Source: Hydractinia symbiolongicarpus
Taxonomy: Eukaryota; Cnidaria; Hydrozoa; Anthoathecata; Hydractiniidae
Assembly (NCBI RefSeq): GCF_029227915.1
Contig: NC_079875.1
Coordinates: 42,305,201-42,369,200, forward strand
Direction of reading: 5' to 3'
DNA length: 64,000 bases
This document shows, in pieces, positions 25,426 through 37,249 of the stretch; the stretch's first letter is position 1; every line of letters begins with the position of its first letter. The position numbers and the translations under genes are program-made. A model generated the notes under the pieces. That model worked only from the letters and a program-made list of their open reading frames with translations, was not told the origin of the DNA and did not search any database.

Positions 25426-26477
25426 AACGAAAACCCGCGATTTCCCGAAAATCCCGGGCTTGGCCCGTATAGTCAAAAGTATACAAAGAAAGTACCCAGG
25501 GGGTAAACTCATTTCCCAAATGATTTTTTAAATTATTTTGTCACCACTAAAACGCATGAGACTTGTAGTTTTCAAAAGTGTTTTCATTTTTGAAAGGACG
25601 CTGAATAAAAGAAGTTTAATCGCCGGCAAACGAAAACCCGCGATTTCCCGTCAATCCCGGGCTTGGCCCGTATAGTCGAATGTACACAAAGAAAGTACCC
25701 AGGGAGTAAACTCATTTCCCGAACGATTTTATAAATTATTTTTTCACCACTAAAACGCATGAGACTTGTAGTTTTCAAAAAATTTTTTCATTTTTAATGA
25801 GACGGTTAATGAAAGGGGTTTAATCGCCGGCAAACGAAAACCCGCGATTTCTCGTAAATCCCGGGCTTGGCCCGTATAGTCGAATGTATACAAAGAAAGC
25901 ACCCTGTAAGTAAACTCATTTCCAGAACGATGTTTTAAATTATTTTTTCACCACTAAAACGCATAAGACTTGTAGTTTTCAAAAATGTTTTCATTTTTGA
26001 TGAGACGCTGAATAAAAGAAGTTTAATCGCCGGTAAACGAAAACCCGCCATTTCCCGCAAACCCCGGACTCGGCCGGTATAGTCAAAAGTATACAAAGAA
26101 AGTACCCAGGGAGTAAACTCATTTCCCGAACGATTTTTTAATTATTATTTCACCACTAAAGCCCACGAGACTTGTAGTTTTTAAAAATGTTTTCATTTTT
26201 GATGAGACGCTGAATAAAGGAAGTTTAATTGCCGGTAAACGAAAACCCGCGATTTCCCGTAAATCCTGGACTCAGCCCGTATAGTCAAAAGTATACAAAG
26301 AAAGTACCCAGGGAGTAAACTCATTTCCCGCACGATTTTTTAAATTATTTTTTCACCACTAAAACGCATTAGACTTGTAGTTTTCAGAAATGTTTTCATT
26401 TTTGATGAGACGCTTAATGAAAGTGGTTTAATCACCGGCAAACGAAAACCCGCGATTTCCCGTAAATCCCAGGCTTG
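25426..26477 (+). repeat. Mixed monomers, partly a 4-monomer echo of 24.8-25.1 kb
   Basis: GTCGAATGTACACAAAG, GATTTTATAAATT, an A6T6 monomer and GAAAGCACCCTGTAAG recur here about 814 bp after their first occurrence (4 monomers plus extra bases). The block then switches near 26.02 kb to the CGCCATTTCCCGCAAACC subtype and to a unit with TTTTTTAATTATTATTTCACC, which lacks one A. No gene. Confidence 0.72.
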
Positions 26478-28066
26478 GCCCGTATAGTCAAAAGTATACA
26501 AAGAAAGTACCCAGGGAGTAAACTCATTTCCCAAATGATTTTTTAAATTATTATGTCACCACTAAAACGCATGAGACTTGTAGTTTTCAAAAGTGTTTTC
26601 ATTTTTGATGAGACGCTTAATAAAAGAAGTTTAATCGCCGGCAAACGAAAACCCGCGATTTCCCGTAAATCCCGGGCTTGGCCCGTATAGTTGAATGTAT
26701 CTAAAGAAAGTACCCAGGGAGTAAACTGACTTCCCGAACGATTTTTCAAATTATTTCTGCACCAGTAGAACGAATGAGACTTGTAGTTTTCAAAAATGTT
26801 TTCATTTTTGATGAGACGCTGAATAAAAGAAGTTTAATCGCCGGTAAACGAAAACCCGCCATTTCCCGAAAACCCCGGACTCGGCCGGTATAGTCAAAAG
26901 TATACAAAGAAAGTACCCAGGGAGTAAACTCATTTCCCGAACGATTTTTTAAATTATTACTTCACCACTAAAGCCCACGAGACTTGTAGTTTTTAAAAAT
27001 GTTTTCATTTTTGATGAGACGCTGAATAAAGGAAGTTTAATTGCCGGTAAACGAAAACCCGCGATTTCCCGTAAATCCCGGACTCAGCCCGTATAGTCAA
27101 AAGTATACAAAGAAAGTACCCAGGGAGTAAACTCATTTCCCGAACGATTTTTTAAATTATTTTTTCACCACTAAAACGCATTAGACTTGTAGTTTTCAGA
27201 AATGTTTTCATTTTTGATGAGACGCTTATTGAAAGTGGTTTAATCACCGGCAAACGAAAACCCGCGATTTCCCGTAAATCCCAGGCTTGGCCCGTATAGT
27301 CGAATGTATACAAAGAAAGTACCCAGGGAGTAAACTCATTTCCCAAACGATTTTTTAAATTATTTTGTCACCACTAAAACGCATGAGACTTGTAGTTTTC
27401 AAAAGTGTTTTCATTTTTGATGAGACGCTGAATAGAAGAAGTTTAATCGCCGGCAAACGAAAACCCGCGATTTCCCGTAAATCCCGGGCTTGGCCCGTAT
27501 AGTCGAATGTATACAAAGAAAGTACCCAGGGAGTAAACTCATTTCCCAAACGATTTTATAAATTATTTTTTCACCACTAAAACGCATGAGACTTGTAGTT
27601 TTCAAAAATTTTTTCATTTTTAATGAGACGGTTAATGAAAGGGGTTTAATCGCCGGCAAACGAAAACCCGCGATTTCTCGTAAATCCCGGGCTTGGCCCG
27701 TATAGTCGAATGTATACAAAGAAAGCACCCTGTAAGTAAACTCAATTCCAGAACGATGTTTTAAATTATTTTTTCACCACTAAAACGCATAAGACTTGCA
27801 GTTTTCAAAAATGTTTTCATTTTTGATGAGACGCTGAATAAAAGAAGTTTAATCGCCGGCAAACGAAAACTCGCGATTTCCCGAAAAAACCCTAGCTTGG
27901 CCCGTATAGTCGAATGAATACAAAGAAAGTACCCAGGGAGTAAACTCATTTCCCGAACGATTTTATAAATTATTTTTTCACCACTAAAACGCATGAGACT
28001 TGTAGTTTTCAAAAAATTTTTTCATTTTTAATGAGACGGTTAATGAAAGGGGTTTAATCGCCGGCA
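26478..28066 (+). repeat. ~8-monomer block, copy 2 (13-monomer offset)
   Basis: Second copy of 23837-25425. Private changes are CATTTCCCGAAAACC near 26.87 kb, GAATAGAAGAAG near 27.43 kb and CCCGAAAAAACCCTAGC near 27.88 kb. The CCCGAAAAAACCCTAGC change is inherited by the second 12-monomer unit near 30.31 kb, so this copy existed before the 12-monomer duplication. Confidence 0.82.
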
Positions 28067-30308
28067 AACGAAAACCCGCGATTTCTCGTAAATCCCGGGC
28101 TTGGCCCGTATAGTCGAATGTATACAAAGAAAGCACCCTGTAAGTAAACTCATTTCCAGAACGATGTTTTAAATTATTTTTTCACCACTAAAACGCATAA
28201 GACTTGTAGTTTTTAAAAATGTTTTCATTTTTGATGAGACGCTGAATAAAAGAAGTTTAATCGCCGGCAAACAAAAACCCGCGATTTCCCGTAAATCCCT
28301 AGCTTAGCCCGTATAGTCGAATGTATACAAAGAAAGTACCCAGGGAGTAAACTCATTTCCCGAACGATTTTTTAAATTATTTTTTCACCACTAAAACGCA
28401 TAAGACTTGTAGTTTTCAAAAATGTTTTCATTTTTGATGAGACTCCGAATAAAAGAAGTTTAATCGCCGTCAAACGAAAACCCGCGATTTCCCGAAAATC
28501 CCGGGCTTGGCCCGTATAGTCAAAAGTATACAAAGAAAGTACCCAGGGGGTAAACTCATTTCACAAATGATTTTTTAAATTATGTTGTCACCACTAAAAC
28601 TCATGAGACTTGTAGTTTTCAAAAGTGTTTTCATTTTTGATGGGACGCTGAATAAAAGAAGTTTAATCGCCGGCAAACGAAAACCCGCGATTTCCCGTAA
28701 ATCCCGGGCTTGGCCCGTATAGTTGAATGTATCTAAAGAAAGTACCCGGGGAGTAAACTCATTTCCCGAACAATTTTTTAAATTATTTTTTCTCCACTAA
28801 AACGCATGAGATTTGTAATTTTCAAAAATGTTTTCATTTTTGATGAGACGATTAATGAAAGGGGTTTAATCGGCGGAAAATGAAAACCCGCGATTTCCCG
28901 TAAATCACGGGCTTGGCCCGTACAGTCGAATGTATACAAAGAAAGTACCCTGTGAGTAAACTCATTTCCAGAACGATTTTTTAAATTATTTTTTCACCAC
29001 TAAAACGCATAAGACTTGTAGTTTTCGAAAGTGTTCATTTTTGATGGGACGCCGAATAAAAGAAGTTAAATCGCCGGAAAACGAAAACCCGCAATTTCCC
29101 GTAAATCCCGGGCTTGGCCCGTATAGTCAAAAGTATACAAAGAAAGTACCCAGGGAGTAAACGCATTTCCCAAATGATTTTTTAAATTATTTTGTCGCCA
29201 CTAAAACGCATGAGACTTGTAGTTTTCAAAAGTGATTTCATTTTTGATGAGACGCTGAATAAAAGAAGTTTAATCGCCGGTAAACAAAAACCCGCGATTT
29301 CCCGTAAATCCCGGGCTTGGCCCGTATAGTCGAATGTATACAAAGAAAGTACCCAGGGAGTAAACTCATTTCCCGAACGATTTTTTAGATTATTTTTTCT
29401 CCACTAAAACGCATGAGACTTGTAGTTTTTAAAAATGTTTTCATTTTTGATGAGACGCTGAATAAAAGAAGTTTAATCGCCGGCAAACGAAAACCCACGA
29501 TTTCCCGAAAATTCCGGGCTTGGCCCGTATAGTCAAAAGTATACAAAGAAAGTACCCAGGGAGTAAACTCATTTCACAAATGATTTTTTAAATTATTTTG
29601 TCACCACTAAAACGCATGAGACTTGTAGTTTTCAAAAGTGTTTTCATTTTTGATGGGACGCTGAATAAAAGAAGTTTAATCGCCGGCAAACGCAAACCAG
29701 CGATTTCCCGTAAATCCCGGACTCAGCCCGTATAGTCAAAAGTATACAAAGAAAGTACCCAGGGAGTAAACTCATTTCCCTAACGATTTTTTAAATTATT
29801 TTTTCACCACTAAAACGCATTAGACTTGTAGTTTTCAGAAATGTTTTCATTTTTGATGAGACGCTTAATGAAAGTGGTTTAATCGCCGGCAAACGAAAAC
29901 CCGCAATTTCCCGTAAATCACGGGCTTCGCCCGTATAGTCAAAAGTATTCAAAGAAAGTACCCAAGGAGTAAACTCATTTCCCAAATGATTTTTTAAATT
30001 ATTTTGTCACCACTAAAACGCATGAGACTTGTAGTTTTCAAAAGTGTTTTCATTTTTGATGGGACGCTGAATAAAAGAAGTTTAATCGCCGGCAAACAAT
30101 AACCCACGATTTCCCGTAAATCCTGGGCTTGGCCCGTATAGTCAAAAGTATACAAAGAAAGTACCCAGGGAGTAAACTCATTTTCCAAATGATTTTTAAA
30201 ATTATTTTGTCACCACTAAAACGCATGAGACTTGTAGTTTTCAAAAGTGTTTTCATTTTTGGTGGGACGCTGAATAAAAGAAGTTTAATCGCCGGCAAAC
30301 GAAAACCC
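27873..30308 (+). repeat. 12-monomer HOR unit, copy 1 (2,436 bp)
   Basis: An exact 12 x 203 = 2,436-bp unit followed directly by its copy. Markers are CCCGAAAAAACCCTAGC, the A6T6 monomer, TTATGTTGTCACC with AAAACTCATGAG, GTACAGTCGAATG, TTTTCGAAAGTGTTC (a monomer shortened in the hairpin region), GAAGTTAAATCG, AACGCAAACCAGCG, AAACAATAACCCACG and TTTTTGGTGGGACG. No type D monomer occurs in this unit. Confidence 0.9.
27959..28162 (+). repeat. Exemplar of type E monomer (A6T6 tract, GACGGTTAATG), 204 bp
   Basis: Type E replaces the hairpin region by AAAAAATTTTTT followed by CATTTTTAATGAGACGG, which makes the unit one base longer. Further markers are GATTTTATAAATT at the start in many copies and GGTTAATGAAAGGGGTTT. 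It is followed by a monomer with CCCTGTAAGTAAACTC and CAGAACGATGTTTTAAATT. Copies lie near 22.53, 24.96, 25.37, 25.78, 27.6, 28.01, 30.45, 57.02 and 60.47 kb, with an A5T7 relative near 2.64 kb. A6T6 is self-complementary and, as an A-tract, would be expected to be rigid or bent. Confidence 0.83.
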
Positions 30309-32744
30309 GCGATTTCCCGAAAAAACCCTAGCTTGGCCCGTATAGTCGAATGAATACAAAGAAAGTACCCAGGGAGTAAACTCATTTCCCGAACGATTTT
30401 ATAAATTATTTTTTCACCACTAAAACGCATGAGACTTGTAGTTTTCAAAAAATTTTTTCATTTTTAATGAGACGGTTAATGAAAGGGGTTTAATCGCCGG
30501 CAAACGAAAACCCGCGATTTCTCGTAAATCCCGGGCTTGGCCCGTATAGTCGAATGTATACAAAGAAAGCACCCTGTAAGTAAACTCATTTCCAGAACGA
30601 TGTTTTAAATTATTTTTTCACCACTAAAACGCATAAGACTTGTAGTTTTTAAAAATGTTTTCATTTTTGATGAGACGCTGAATAAAAGAAGTTTAATCGC
30701 CGGCAAACAAAAACCCGCGATTTCCCGTAAATCCCTAGCTTAGCCCGTATAGTCGAATGTATACAAAGAAAGTACCCAGGGAGTAAACTCATTTCCCGAA
30801 CGATTTTTTAAATTATTTTTTCACCACTAAAACGCATAAGACTTGTAGTTTTCAAAAATGTTTTCATTTTTGATGAGACTCCGAATAAAAGAAGTTTAAT
30901 CGCCGTCAAACGAAAACCCGCGATTTCCCGAAAATCCCGGGCTTGGCCCGTATAGTCAAAAGTATACAAAGAAAGTACCCAGGGGGTAAACTCATTTCCC
31001 AAATGATTTTTTAAATTATGTTGTCACCACTAAAACTCATGAGACTTGTAGTTTTCAAAAGTGTTTTCATTTTTGATGGGACGCTGAATAAAAGAAGTTT
31101 AATCGCCGGCAAACGAAAACCCGCGATTTCCCGTAAATCCCGGGCTTGGCCCGTATAGTTGAATGTATCTAAAGAAAGTACCCGGGGAGTAAACTCATTT
31201 CCCGAACAATTTTTTAAATTATTTTTTCTCCACTAAAACGCATGAGATTTGTAATTTTCAAAAATGTTTTCATTTTTGATGAGACGATTAATGAAAGGGG
31301 TTTAATCGGCGGAAAATGAAAACCCGCGATTTCCCGTAAATCACGGGCTTGGCCCGTACAGTCGAATGTATACAAAGAAAGTACCCTGTGAGTAAACTCA
31401 TTTCCAGAACGATTTTTTAAATTATTTTTTCACCACTAAAACGCATAAGACTTGTAGTTTTCGAAAGTGTTCATTTTTGATGGGACGCCGAATAAAAGAA
31501 GTTAAATCGCCGGAAAACGAAAACCCGCAATTTCCCGTAAATCCCGGGCTTGGCCCGTATAGTCAAAAGTATACAAAGAAAGTACCCAGGGAGTAAACGC
31601 ATTTCCCAAATGATTTTTTAAATTATTTTGTCGCCACTAAAACGCATGAGACTTGTAGTTTTCAAAAGTGATTTCATTTTTGATGAGACGCTGAATAAAA
31701 GAAGTTTAATCGCCGGTAAACAAAAACCCGCGATTTCCCGTAAATCCCGGGCTTGGCCCGTATAGTCGAATGTATACAAAGAAAGTACCCAGGGAGTAAA
31801 CTCATTTCCCGAACGATTTTTTAGATTATTTTTTCTCCACTAAAACGCATGAGACTTGTAGTTTTTAAAAATGTTTTCATTTTTGATGAGACGCTGAATA
31901 AAAGAAGTTTAATCGCCGGCAAACGAAAACCCACGATTTCCCGAAAATTCCGGGCTTGGCCCGTATAGTCAAAAGTATACAAAGAAAGTACCCAGGGAGT
32001 AAACTCATTTCACAAATGATTTTTTAAATTATTTTGTCACCACTAAAACGCATGAGACTTGTAGTTTTCAAAAGTGTTTTCATTTTTGATGGGACGCTGA
32101 ATAAAAGAAGTTTAATCGCCGGCAAACGCAAACCAGCGATTTCCCGTAAATCCCGGACTCAGCCCGTATAGTCAAAAGTATACAAAGAAAGTACCCAGGG
32201 AGTAAACTCATTTCCCTAACGATTTTTTAAATTATTTTTTCACCACTAAAACGCATTAGACTTGTAGTTTTCAGAAATGTTTTCATTTTTGATGAGACGC
32301 TTAATGAAAGTGGTTTAATCGCCGGCAAACGAAAACCCGCAATTTCCCGTAAATCACGGGCTTCGCCCGTATAGTCAAAAGTATTCAAAGAAAGTACCCA
32401 AGGAGTAAACTCATTTCCCAAATGATTTTTTAAATTATTTTGTCACCACTAAAACGTATAAGACTTGTAGTTTTCAAAAATGTTTTCATTTTTGATGGGA
32501 CGCTGAATAAAAGAAGTTTAATCGCCGGCAAACAATAACCCACGATTTCCCGTAAATCCTGGGCTTGGCCCGTATAGTCAAAAGTATACAAAGAAAGTAC
32601 CCAGGGAGTAAACTCATTTTCCAAATGATTTTTAAAATTATTTTGTCACCACTAAAACGCATGAGACTTGTAGTTTTCAAAAGTGTTTTCATTTTTGGTG
32701 GGACGCTGAATAAAAGAAGTTTAATCGCCGGCAAACGAAAACCC
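30309..32744 (+). repeat. 12-monomer HOR unit, copy 2 (2,436 bp)
   Basis: Tandem copy of 27873-30308. I noticed four differences: TCCCAAATG here for TCACAAATG near 31.0 kb, and three changes within 24 bp at 32457, 32460 and 32480 that look like a conversion tract (listed separately). The last two rare monomers (AAACAATAACCC and TTTTTGGTGGGACG) recur again near 36.6-36.8 and 38.0-38.2 kb, so the end of this unit was reused. Confidence 0.9.
32456..32481 (+). other. Short patch resembling gene conversion
   Basis: Compared with the sister copy 2,436 bp upstream, bases 32457 (C to T), 32460 (G to A) and 32480 (G to A) differ, while the flanks agree. The altered patch, ACGTATAAGACTTG with AAAAATG, equals the haplotype of another monomer subtype present near 33.06 and 34.27 kb. 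A minimal tract of 24 bp copied from such a monomer explains all three changes in one event. Three independent mutations are the alternative. Confidence 0.6.
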
Positions 32745-32794
32745 GCGATTTCCCGTAAATCCCGGGCTTGGCCCGTATAGTTGAATGTATCTAA

Positions 32795-34009
32795 AGAAAG
32801 TACCCAGGGAGTAAACTCATTTCCCGAACAATTTTTTAATTTTTTTTTCCACTAAAACGCATGAGATTTGTAGTTTTCAAAAATGTTTTCATTTTTGATG
32901 AGACGCTTAATGAAAGGGGTTTAATCGCAGGCAAATGAAAACCCGCGATTTCCCGTAAATCACGGGCTTGGCCCGTATAGTTGAATGTATACAAAGAAAG
33001 TACCCTGTGAGTAAACTCATTTCCAGAACGATTTTTTAAATTATTTTTTCACCACTAAAACGTATAAGACTTGTAGTTTTCAAAAATGTTTTCATTTTTG
33101 ATGAGACGCTGAATAAAAGAAGTTTAATCGCCGGCAAACGAAAACCCACGATTTCCCGAAAAACCCGGGCTTGGCCCGTATAGTCAAAAGTATACAAAGA
33201 AAGTACCCAGGGAGTAAACTCATTTCCCAAATGATTTTTTAAATTATTTTGTCACCACTAAAACGCATGAGACTTGTAGTTTTCAAAAGTGTTTTCATTT
33301 TTGATGAGACGCTGAATAAAAGAAGTTTAATCGCCGGCAAACGAAAACCCGCGATTTCACGTAAATCCCGGGCTTGGCCCGTATAGTTGAATGTATCTAA
33401 AGAAAGTACCCAGGGAGTAAACTGACTTCCCGAACGATTTTTCAAATTATTTCTGCACCAGTAGAACGAATGAGACTTGTAGTTTTCAAAAATGTTTTCA
33501 TTTTTGATGAGACGCTGAATAAAAGAAGTTTAATCGACGGCAAACGAAAACCCGCCATTTCCCGTAATTCCGGACTCGACTGGTATAGTCAAAAGTATAC
33601 AAAGAAAGTACCCAGGGAGTAAACTCATTTCCCGAACGATTTTTTAAATTATTTTTTCACCACTAAAACGCATTAGACTTGTAGTTTTCAGAAATGTTTT
33701 CATTTTTGATGAGACGCCTAATGAAAGTGGTTTAATCGCCGGCAAACGAAAACCTGCGATTTCCCGTAAATCACGGGCTTGGCCCGTATAGTCAAAAGTA
33801 TACAAAGAAAGTACCCAGGGTGTAAACTGATTTCCCAAATGATTTTTTAAATTATTTTGTCACCACTAAAACGCATGAGATTTGTAGTTTTCAAAAGTGT
33901 TTTCATTTTTGATGGGACGCTGAATAAAAGAAGCTTAATCGCCGGCAAACGAAAACCCGCGATTTCCCGTAAATCCCGTGCTTGGCCAGTATAGTCAAAA
34001 GTATACAAA
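32795..34009 (+). repeat. 6-monomer HOR unit, copy 1 (~1,215 bp)
   Basis: Six monomers starting in a poly-T variant (CGAACAATTTTTTAATT, T run, CCACTAAAACGC), then AATCGCAGGCAAATG, an ACGTATAAGAC monomer, a type D pair with ATTTCACGTAAATCC, a monomer with GTAATTCCGGACTCGAC, a type C monomer with CAGGGTGTAAACTGATTTCC, and a monomer with AGAAGCTTAATCG and CCCGTGCTTGGCCAG. The repeat begins again near 34.01 kb. Confidence 0.85.
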
Positions 34010-35249
34010 GAAAGTACCCAGGGAGTAAACTCATTTCCCGAACAATTTTTTAATTTTTTTTTTCCACTAAAACGCATGAGATTTGTAGTTTTCAAAAATG
34101 TTTTCATTTTTGATGAGACGCTTAATGAAAGGGGTTTAATCGCAGGCAAATGAAAACCCGCGATTTCCCGTAAATCACGGGCTTGGCCCGTATAGTTGAA
34201 TGTATACAAAGAAAGTACCCTGTGAGTAAACTCATTTCCAGAACGATTTTTTAAATTATTTTTTCACCACTAAAACGTATAAGACTTGTAGTTTTCAAAA
34301 ATGTTTTCATTTTTGATGAGACGCTGAATAAAAGAAGTTTAATCGCCGGCAAACGAAAACCCACGATTTCCCGAAAAACCCGGGCTTGGCCCGTATAGTC
34401 AAAAGTATACAAAGAAAGTACCCAGGGAGTAAACTCATTTCCCAAATGATTTTTTAAATTATTTTGTCACCACTAAAACGCATGAGACTTGTAGTTTTCA
34501 AAAGTGTTTTCATTTTTGATGAGACGCTGAATAAAAGAAGTTTAATCGCCGGCAAACGAAAACCCGCGATTTCACGTAAATCCCGGGCTTGGCCCGTATA
34601 GTTGAATGTATCTAAAGAAAGTACCCAGGGAGTAAACTGACTTCCCGAACGATTTTTCAAATTATTTCTGCACCAGTAGAACGAATGAGACTTGTAGTTT
34701 TCAAAAATGTTTTCATTTTTGATGAGACGCTGAATAAAAGAAGTTTAATCGACGGCAAACGAAAACCCGCCATTTCTCGTAATTCCGGACTCGACCGGTA
34801 TAGTCAAAAGTATACAAAGAAAGTACCCAGGGAGTAAACTCATTTCCCGAACGATTTTTTAAATTATTTTTTCACCACTAAAACGCATTAGACTTGTAGT
34901 TTTCAGAAATGTTTTCAATTTTGATGAGACGCTTAATGAAAGTGGTTTAATCGCCGGCAAACGAAAACCTGCGATTTCCCGTAAATCACGGGCTTGGCCC
35001 GTATAGTCAAAAGTATACAAAGAAAGTACCCAGGGTGTAAACTGATTTCCCAAATGATTTTTTAAATTATTTTGTCACCACTAAAACGCATGAGATTTGT
35101 AGTTTTCAAAAGTGTTTTCATTTTTGATGGGACGCTGAATAAAAGAAGCTTAATCGCCGGCAAACGAAAACCCGCGATTTCCCGTAAATCCCGTGCTTGG
35201 CCAGTATAGTCAAAAGTATACAAAGAAAGTACCCAGGGAGTAAACTCAT
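34010..35249 (+). repeat. 6-monomer HOR unit, copy 2
   Basis: Repeats the previous unit at an offset of 1,214-1,215 bp; the one-base change comes from a longer T run in this copy. Private changes are CATTTCTCGTAATTCC near 34.77 kb, TTTTCAATTTTGATG near 34.92 kb and CTCGACCGG in place of CTCGACTGG. The minus-strand frame of 120 codons at 33847-34209 spans the junction of the two units and is a by-product. Confidence 0.85.
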
Positions 35250-36270
35250 TTCCCAAATGATTTTTTAAATTATTTTGGCACCACTAAAACGCATGAGACT
35301 TGTAGTTTTCAAAAATGTTTTCATTTTTGATGAGACGCTGAATAAAAGAAGTTTAATCGCCGGCAAACGAAAACCCACGATTTCCCGAAAAACCCGGGCT
35401 TGGCCCGTATAGTCAAAAGTATACAAAGAAAGTACCCAGGGAGTAAACTCATTTCCCAAATGATTTTTTAAATTATTTTGTCACCACTAAAACGCATGAG
35501 ACTTGTAGTTTTCAAAAGTGTTTTCATTTTTGATGAGACGCTGAATAAAAGAAGTTTAATCGCCGGCAAACGAAAACCCGCGATTTCACGTAAATCCCGG
35601 GCTTGGCCCGTATAGTTGAATGTATCTAAAGAAAGTACCCAGGGAGTAAACTGACTTCCCGAACGATTTTTCAAATTATTTCTGCACCAGTAGAACGAAT
35701 GAGACTTGTAGTTTTCAAAAATGTTTTCATTTTTGATGAGACGCTGAATAAAAGAAGTTTAATCGACGGCAAACGAAAACCCGCCATTTCCCGTAATTCC
35801 GGACTCGACCGGTATAGTCAAAAGTATACAAAGAAAGTACCCAGGGAGTAAACTCATTTCCCGAACGATTTTTTAAATTATTTTTTCACCACTAAAACGC
35901 ATTAGACTTGTAGTTTTCAGAAATGTTTTCATTTTTGATGAGACGCTTAATGAAAGTGGTTTAATCGCCGGCAAACGAAAACCTGCGATTTCCCGTAAAT
36001 CACGGGCTTGGCCCGTATAGTCAAAAGTATACAAAGAAAGTACCCAGGGTGTAAACTGATTTCCCAAATGATTTTTTAAATTATTTTGTCACCACTAAAA
36101 CGCATGAGATTTGTAGTTTTCAAAAGTGTTTTCATTTTTGATGGGACGCTGAAAAAAAGAAGCTTAATCGCCAGCAAACGAAAACCCGCGATTTCCCGTA
36201 AATCCCGTGCTTGGCCATTATAGTCAAAAGTATACAAAGAAAGTACCCAGGGAGTAAACTCATTTCCCAA
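35250..36270 (+). repeat. 5-monomer version of the same unit (1,014-bp offset)
   Basis: Matches 34.29-35.25 kb at an offset of 1,014 bp, so it is a third copy in which one monomer (the poly-T variant) was lost by fusing two neighbours. The fused monomer at about 35.26-35.46 kb joins TTTTGGCACCACTAAAACGCATGAG to the ACCCACGATTTCCCGAAAAACC downstream half. The last monomer carries private changes: GAAAAAAAGAAGC, CGCCAGCAAACG and GGCCATTATAG. Confidence 0.82.
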
Positions 36271-37249
36271 ATGATTTTTTAAATTATTTTGTCACCACTA
36301 AAACGCATGAGACTTGTAGTTTTCAAAAGTGTTTTCATTTTTGATGAGACGCTGAATAAAAGAAGTTTAATCGCCGGCAAACGAAAACCCGCGATTTCAC
36401 GTAAATCCCGGGCTTGGCCCGTATAGTTGAATGTATCTAAAGAAAGTACCCAGGGAGTAAACTGACTTCCCGAACGATTTTTCAAATTATTTCTGCACCA
36501 GTAGAACGAATGAGACTTGTAGTTTTCAAAAATGTTTTCATTTTTGATGAGACGCTGAATAAAAGAAGTTTAATCGCCGGCAAACAATAACCCACGATTT
36601 CCCGTAAATCCTGGGCTTGGCCCGTATAGTCAAAAGTATACAAAGAAAGTACCCAGGGAGTAAACTCATTTTCCAAATGATTTTTAAAATTATTTTGTCA
36701 CCACTAAAACGCATGAGACTTGTAGTTTTCAAAAGTGTTTTCATTTTTGGTGGGACGCTGAATAAAAGAAGTTTAATTGCCGGCAAACGAAAACCCGCGA
36801 TTTCCCGTAAATCCCGGGCTTGGCCCGTATAGTTGAATGTATCTAAAGAAAGTACCCAGGGAGTAAACTCATTTCCCGAACAATTTTTTAATTTTTTTTT
36901 TCCACTAAAACGCATGAGATTTGTAGTTTTCAAAAATGTTTTCATTTTTGATGAGACGCTGAATAAAAGAAGTTTAATCGCCGGCAAACGAAAACCCACG
37001 ATTTCCCGAAAAACCCGGGCTTGGCCCGTATAGTCAAAAGTATACAAAGAAAGTACCCAGGGAGTAAACTCATTTCCCAAATGATTTTTTAAATTATTTT
37101 GTCACCACTAAAACGCATGAGACTTGTAGTTTTCAAAAGTGTTTTCATTTTTGATGAGACGCTGAATAAAAGAAGTTTAATCGCCGGCAAACGAAAACCC
37201 GCGATTTCACGTAAATCCCGGGCTTGGCCCCTATAGTTGAATGTATCTA
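35831..37249 (+). repeat. 7-monomer unit, copy 1 (1,419 bp)
   Basis: A type C, CAGGGTGTAAACTG and AGAAGCTTAATCG series, then a type D half fused to the AAACAATAACCCACG monomer (36.48-36.68 kb), then TTTTTGGTGGGACG and a poly-T monomer. The series recurs 1,419 bp downstream. The last ~300 bp differ between the copies because the poly-T monomer here continues into CTGAATAAAAGAAG, and in the next copy into CTTAATGAAAGGGG. Confidence 0.8.

Noticed and set aside
36538-37080. 180-codon open frame on the minus strand, the longest in the window, and many 61-132-codon relatives
   Set aside because: It runs through nearly three satellite monomers and is open only because 2-bp deletions in a poly-T monomer shift the frame. 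The translations vary at many residues (Y/D, D/N, F/L, V/A, E/Q), mostly nonsynonymous, and there is no domain, unique sequence or gene context.
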